The notes under the pieces: generated by a model
The model's database searches: none
What the model was told of the DNA's origin: nothing
Seen by the model: only the letters and a program-made list of their open reading frames with translations
Shown here: positions 21,693 through 22,100 of the stretch, in pieces
Numbering within the stretch: position 1 is the first letter of the stretch
Layout: the number at the start of each line of letters is the position of its first letter
Translations under genes and position numbers: made by a program
Assembly (NCBI GenBank): GCA_947379865.1
Contig: CANCOY010000066.1
Span: forward strand, 1-22,100
From: Acetobacteraceae bacterium
Lineage (GTDB): Bacteria; Pseudomonadota; Alphaproteobacteria; Zavarziniales; Zavarziniaceae
Length of the DNA: 22,100 bases
Direction of reading: 5' to 3'

Positions 21693-22100
21693 CTATTTCC
21701 TGCGTGGCGGATGGGCGATGCATGGCACGCGTCGATCCGCCAGCGCGCGGCAGGTGGCAACAGGGTCATCGACGGGCACCAGCATGCGCATCAGGTCCCG
21801 CCCCTGGATTGGCTCCAGGACCAGGCCCTCCATGCCGGGCAGATTTGGCAAAACTGCGCGGGCGGCGGCAAGGATAACTGGCGCACTGCTCCGGACCCTG
21901 ATGACACCAAGCTGGACGAAGCTGCCGGAAGCAGAGGCAGCTGGCGCGGCTGGGGCCGGTGTCTGTGCTGGCGGGGATGCGGGAGCCGGCACCGAGGGGG
22001 TAACAGGCGGCGACGCACCTTTTGGTGTCTCTGGCGCTTTTGGGGCCTTGCCGGCAGCAGCATCCGGGCCCGAATGCGGTGCGGGCTTGGCGACAGGCGC
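21693..22100 (-). CDS. SPOR-like protein, C-terminal part (5' end outside window)
   Basis: The frame is open from the window edge (22100) to TAG at 21693-21695, giving the last 135 residues. The upstream 60 or so residues are Pro/Ala/Lys-rich, a flexible linker. The end (GSFVQLGVIRVRSSAPVILAAARAVLPN ... LMRMLVPVDDPVATCRALADRRVPCIAHPP) follows the SPOR plan: a GxFVQLG strand, a helix, a second strand around RMLVPVDD and a helix ending in a CxALxxRxxPC motif. SPOR domains bind denuded peptidoglycan glycan strands. A membrane anchor would be expected outside the window. It may belong to a neighbouring non-flagellar unit. Convergent with flgE. Confidence 0.65.
   Translation of the reverse strand, partial: APVAKPAPHSGPDAAAGKAPKAPETPKGASPPVTPSVPAPASPPAQTPAPAAPAASASGSFVQLGVIRVRSSAPVILAAARAVLPNLPGMEGLVLEPIQGRDLMRMLVPVDDPVATCRALADRRVPCIAHPPRRK

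Noticed and set aside
1..22100. CRISPR array, tRNA, rRNA, insertion sequence or phage integrase
   Set aside because: No regular repeat-spacer pattern, cloverleaf or transposase-like frame was found on either strand by eye; short sRNAs cannot be excluded.

Overview
This window is almost entirely a flagellar gene cluster from a high-GC Gram-negative bacterium. The gene content and order point to an alphaproteobacterium, probably of Rhodospirillales type: flgB-flgC-fliE-fliQ-fliM, a small anchored protein and a MotE-like protein between fliM and fliG, a zinc-ribbon/DUF3426-like protein beside the rod genes, and a sigma-54 promoter in front of flgK. This placement comes from gene families and order only; I cannot name a genus.

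Layout. (1) Positions 1-3157, plus strand: the end of a flagellin gene, a FliL-like membrane protein whose ATG overlaps the flagellin stop, a protein with a degenerate EAL-like domain, and FliL. (2) 3183-4591: accessory genes of uncertain role. These are a minus-strand small protein built from 16-residue SNG repeats, a plus-strand lipoprotein whose start overlaps that gene's start, and a minus-strand zinc-ribbon membrane protein. (3) 4757-10092, plus strand: flgB, flgC, fliE (rod and MS-ring junction), fliQ (export gate), fliM (switch), a DUF6468-like anchored protein, a MotE-like protein, a periplasmic FliL-like protein, a short anchored coiled coil, and fliG (switch). Most junctions from fliQ onward are ATGA or TGATG overlaps. 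(4) 10110-11748, minus strand: motA followed by a coupled membrane-anchored methyltransferase of FAM173-like appearance. No motB follows. (5) 11749-11920: a divergent promoter region with a near-consensus sigma-54 promoter and nested inverted repeats. (6) 11921-21689, plus strand: flgK, flgL, fliW, fliD, fliS, a second FliS-like gene, a fliK-like gene, flgD and flgE, tightly packed as one apparent operon. (7) 21693-22100, minus strand: the C-terminus of a proline/alanine-rich SPOR-like protein cut by the window edge.

Together these genes supply rod, switch, stator, export-gate, hook, hook-filament junction, cap, filament chaperone and hook-length functions. The less ordinary parts are three FliL-fold proteins in one locus, the run of poorly characterised membrane or periplasmic proteins between fliM and fliG, the membrane methyltransferase coupled to motA, the tandem FliS pair, the 16-residue repeat protein, and filament and hook genes sharing one sigma-54-led transcription unit. 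I see no rRNA, tRNA, CRISPR, insertion sequence or phage element, and no gene-free stretch longer than about 180 bases.
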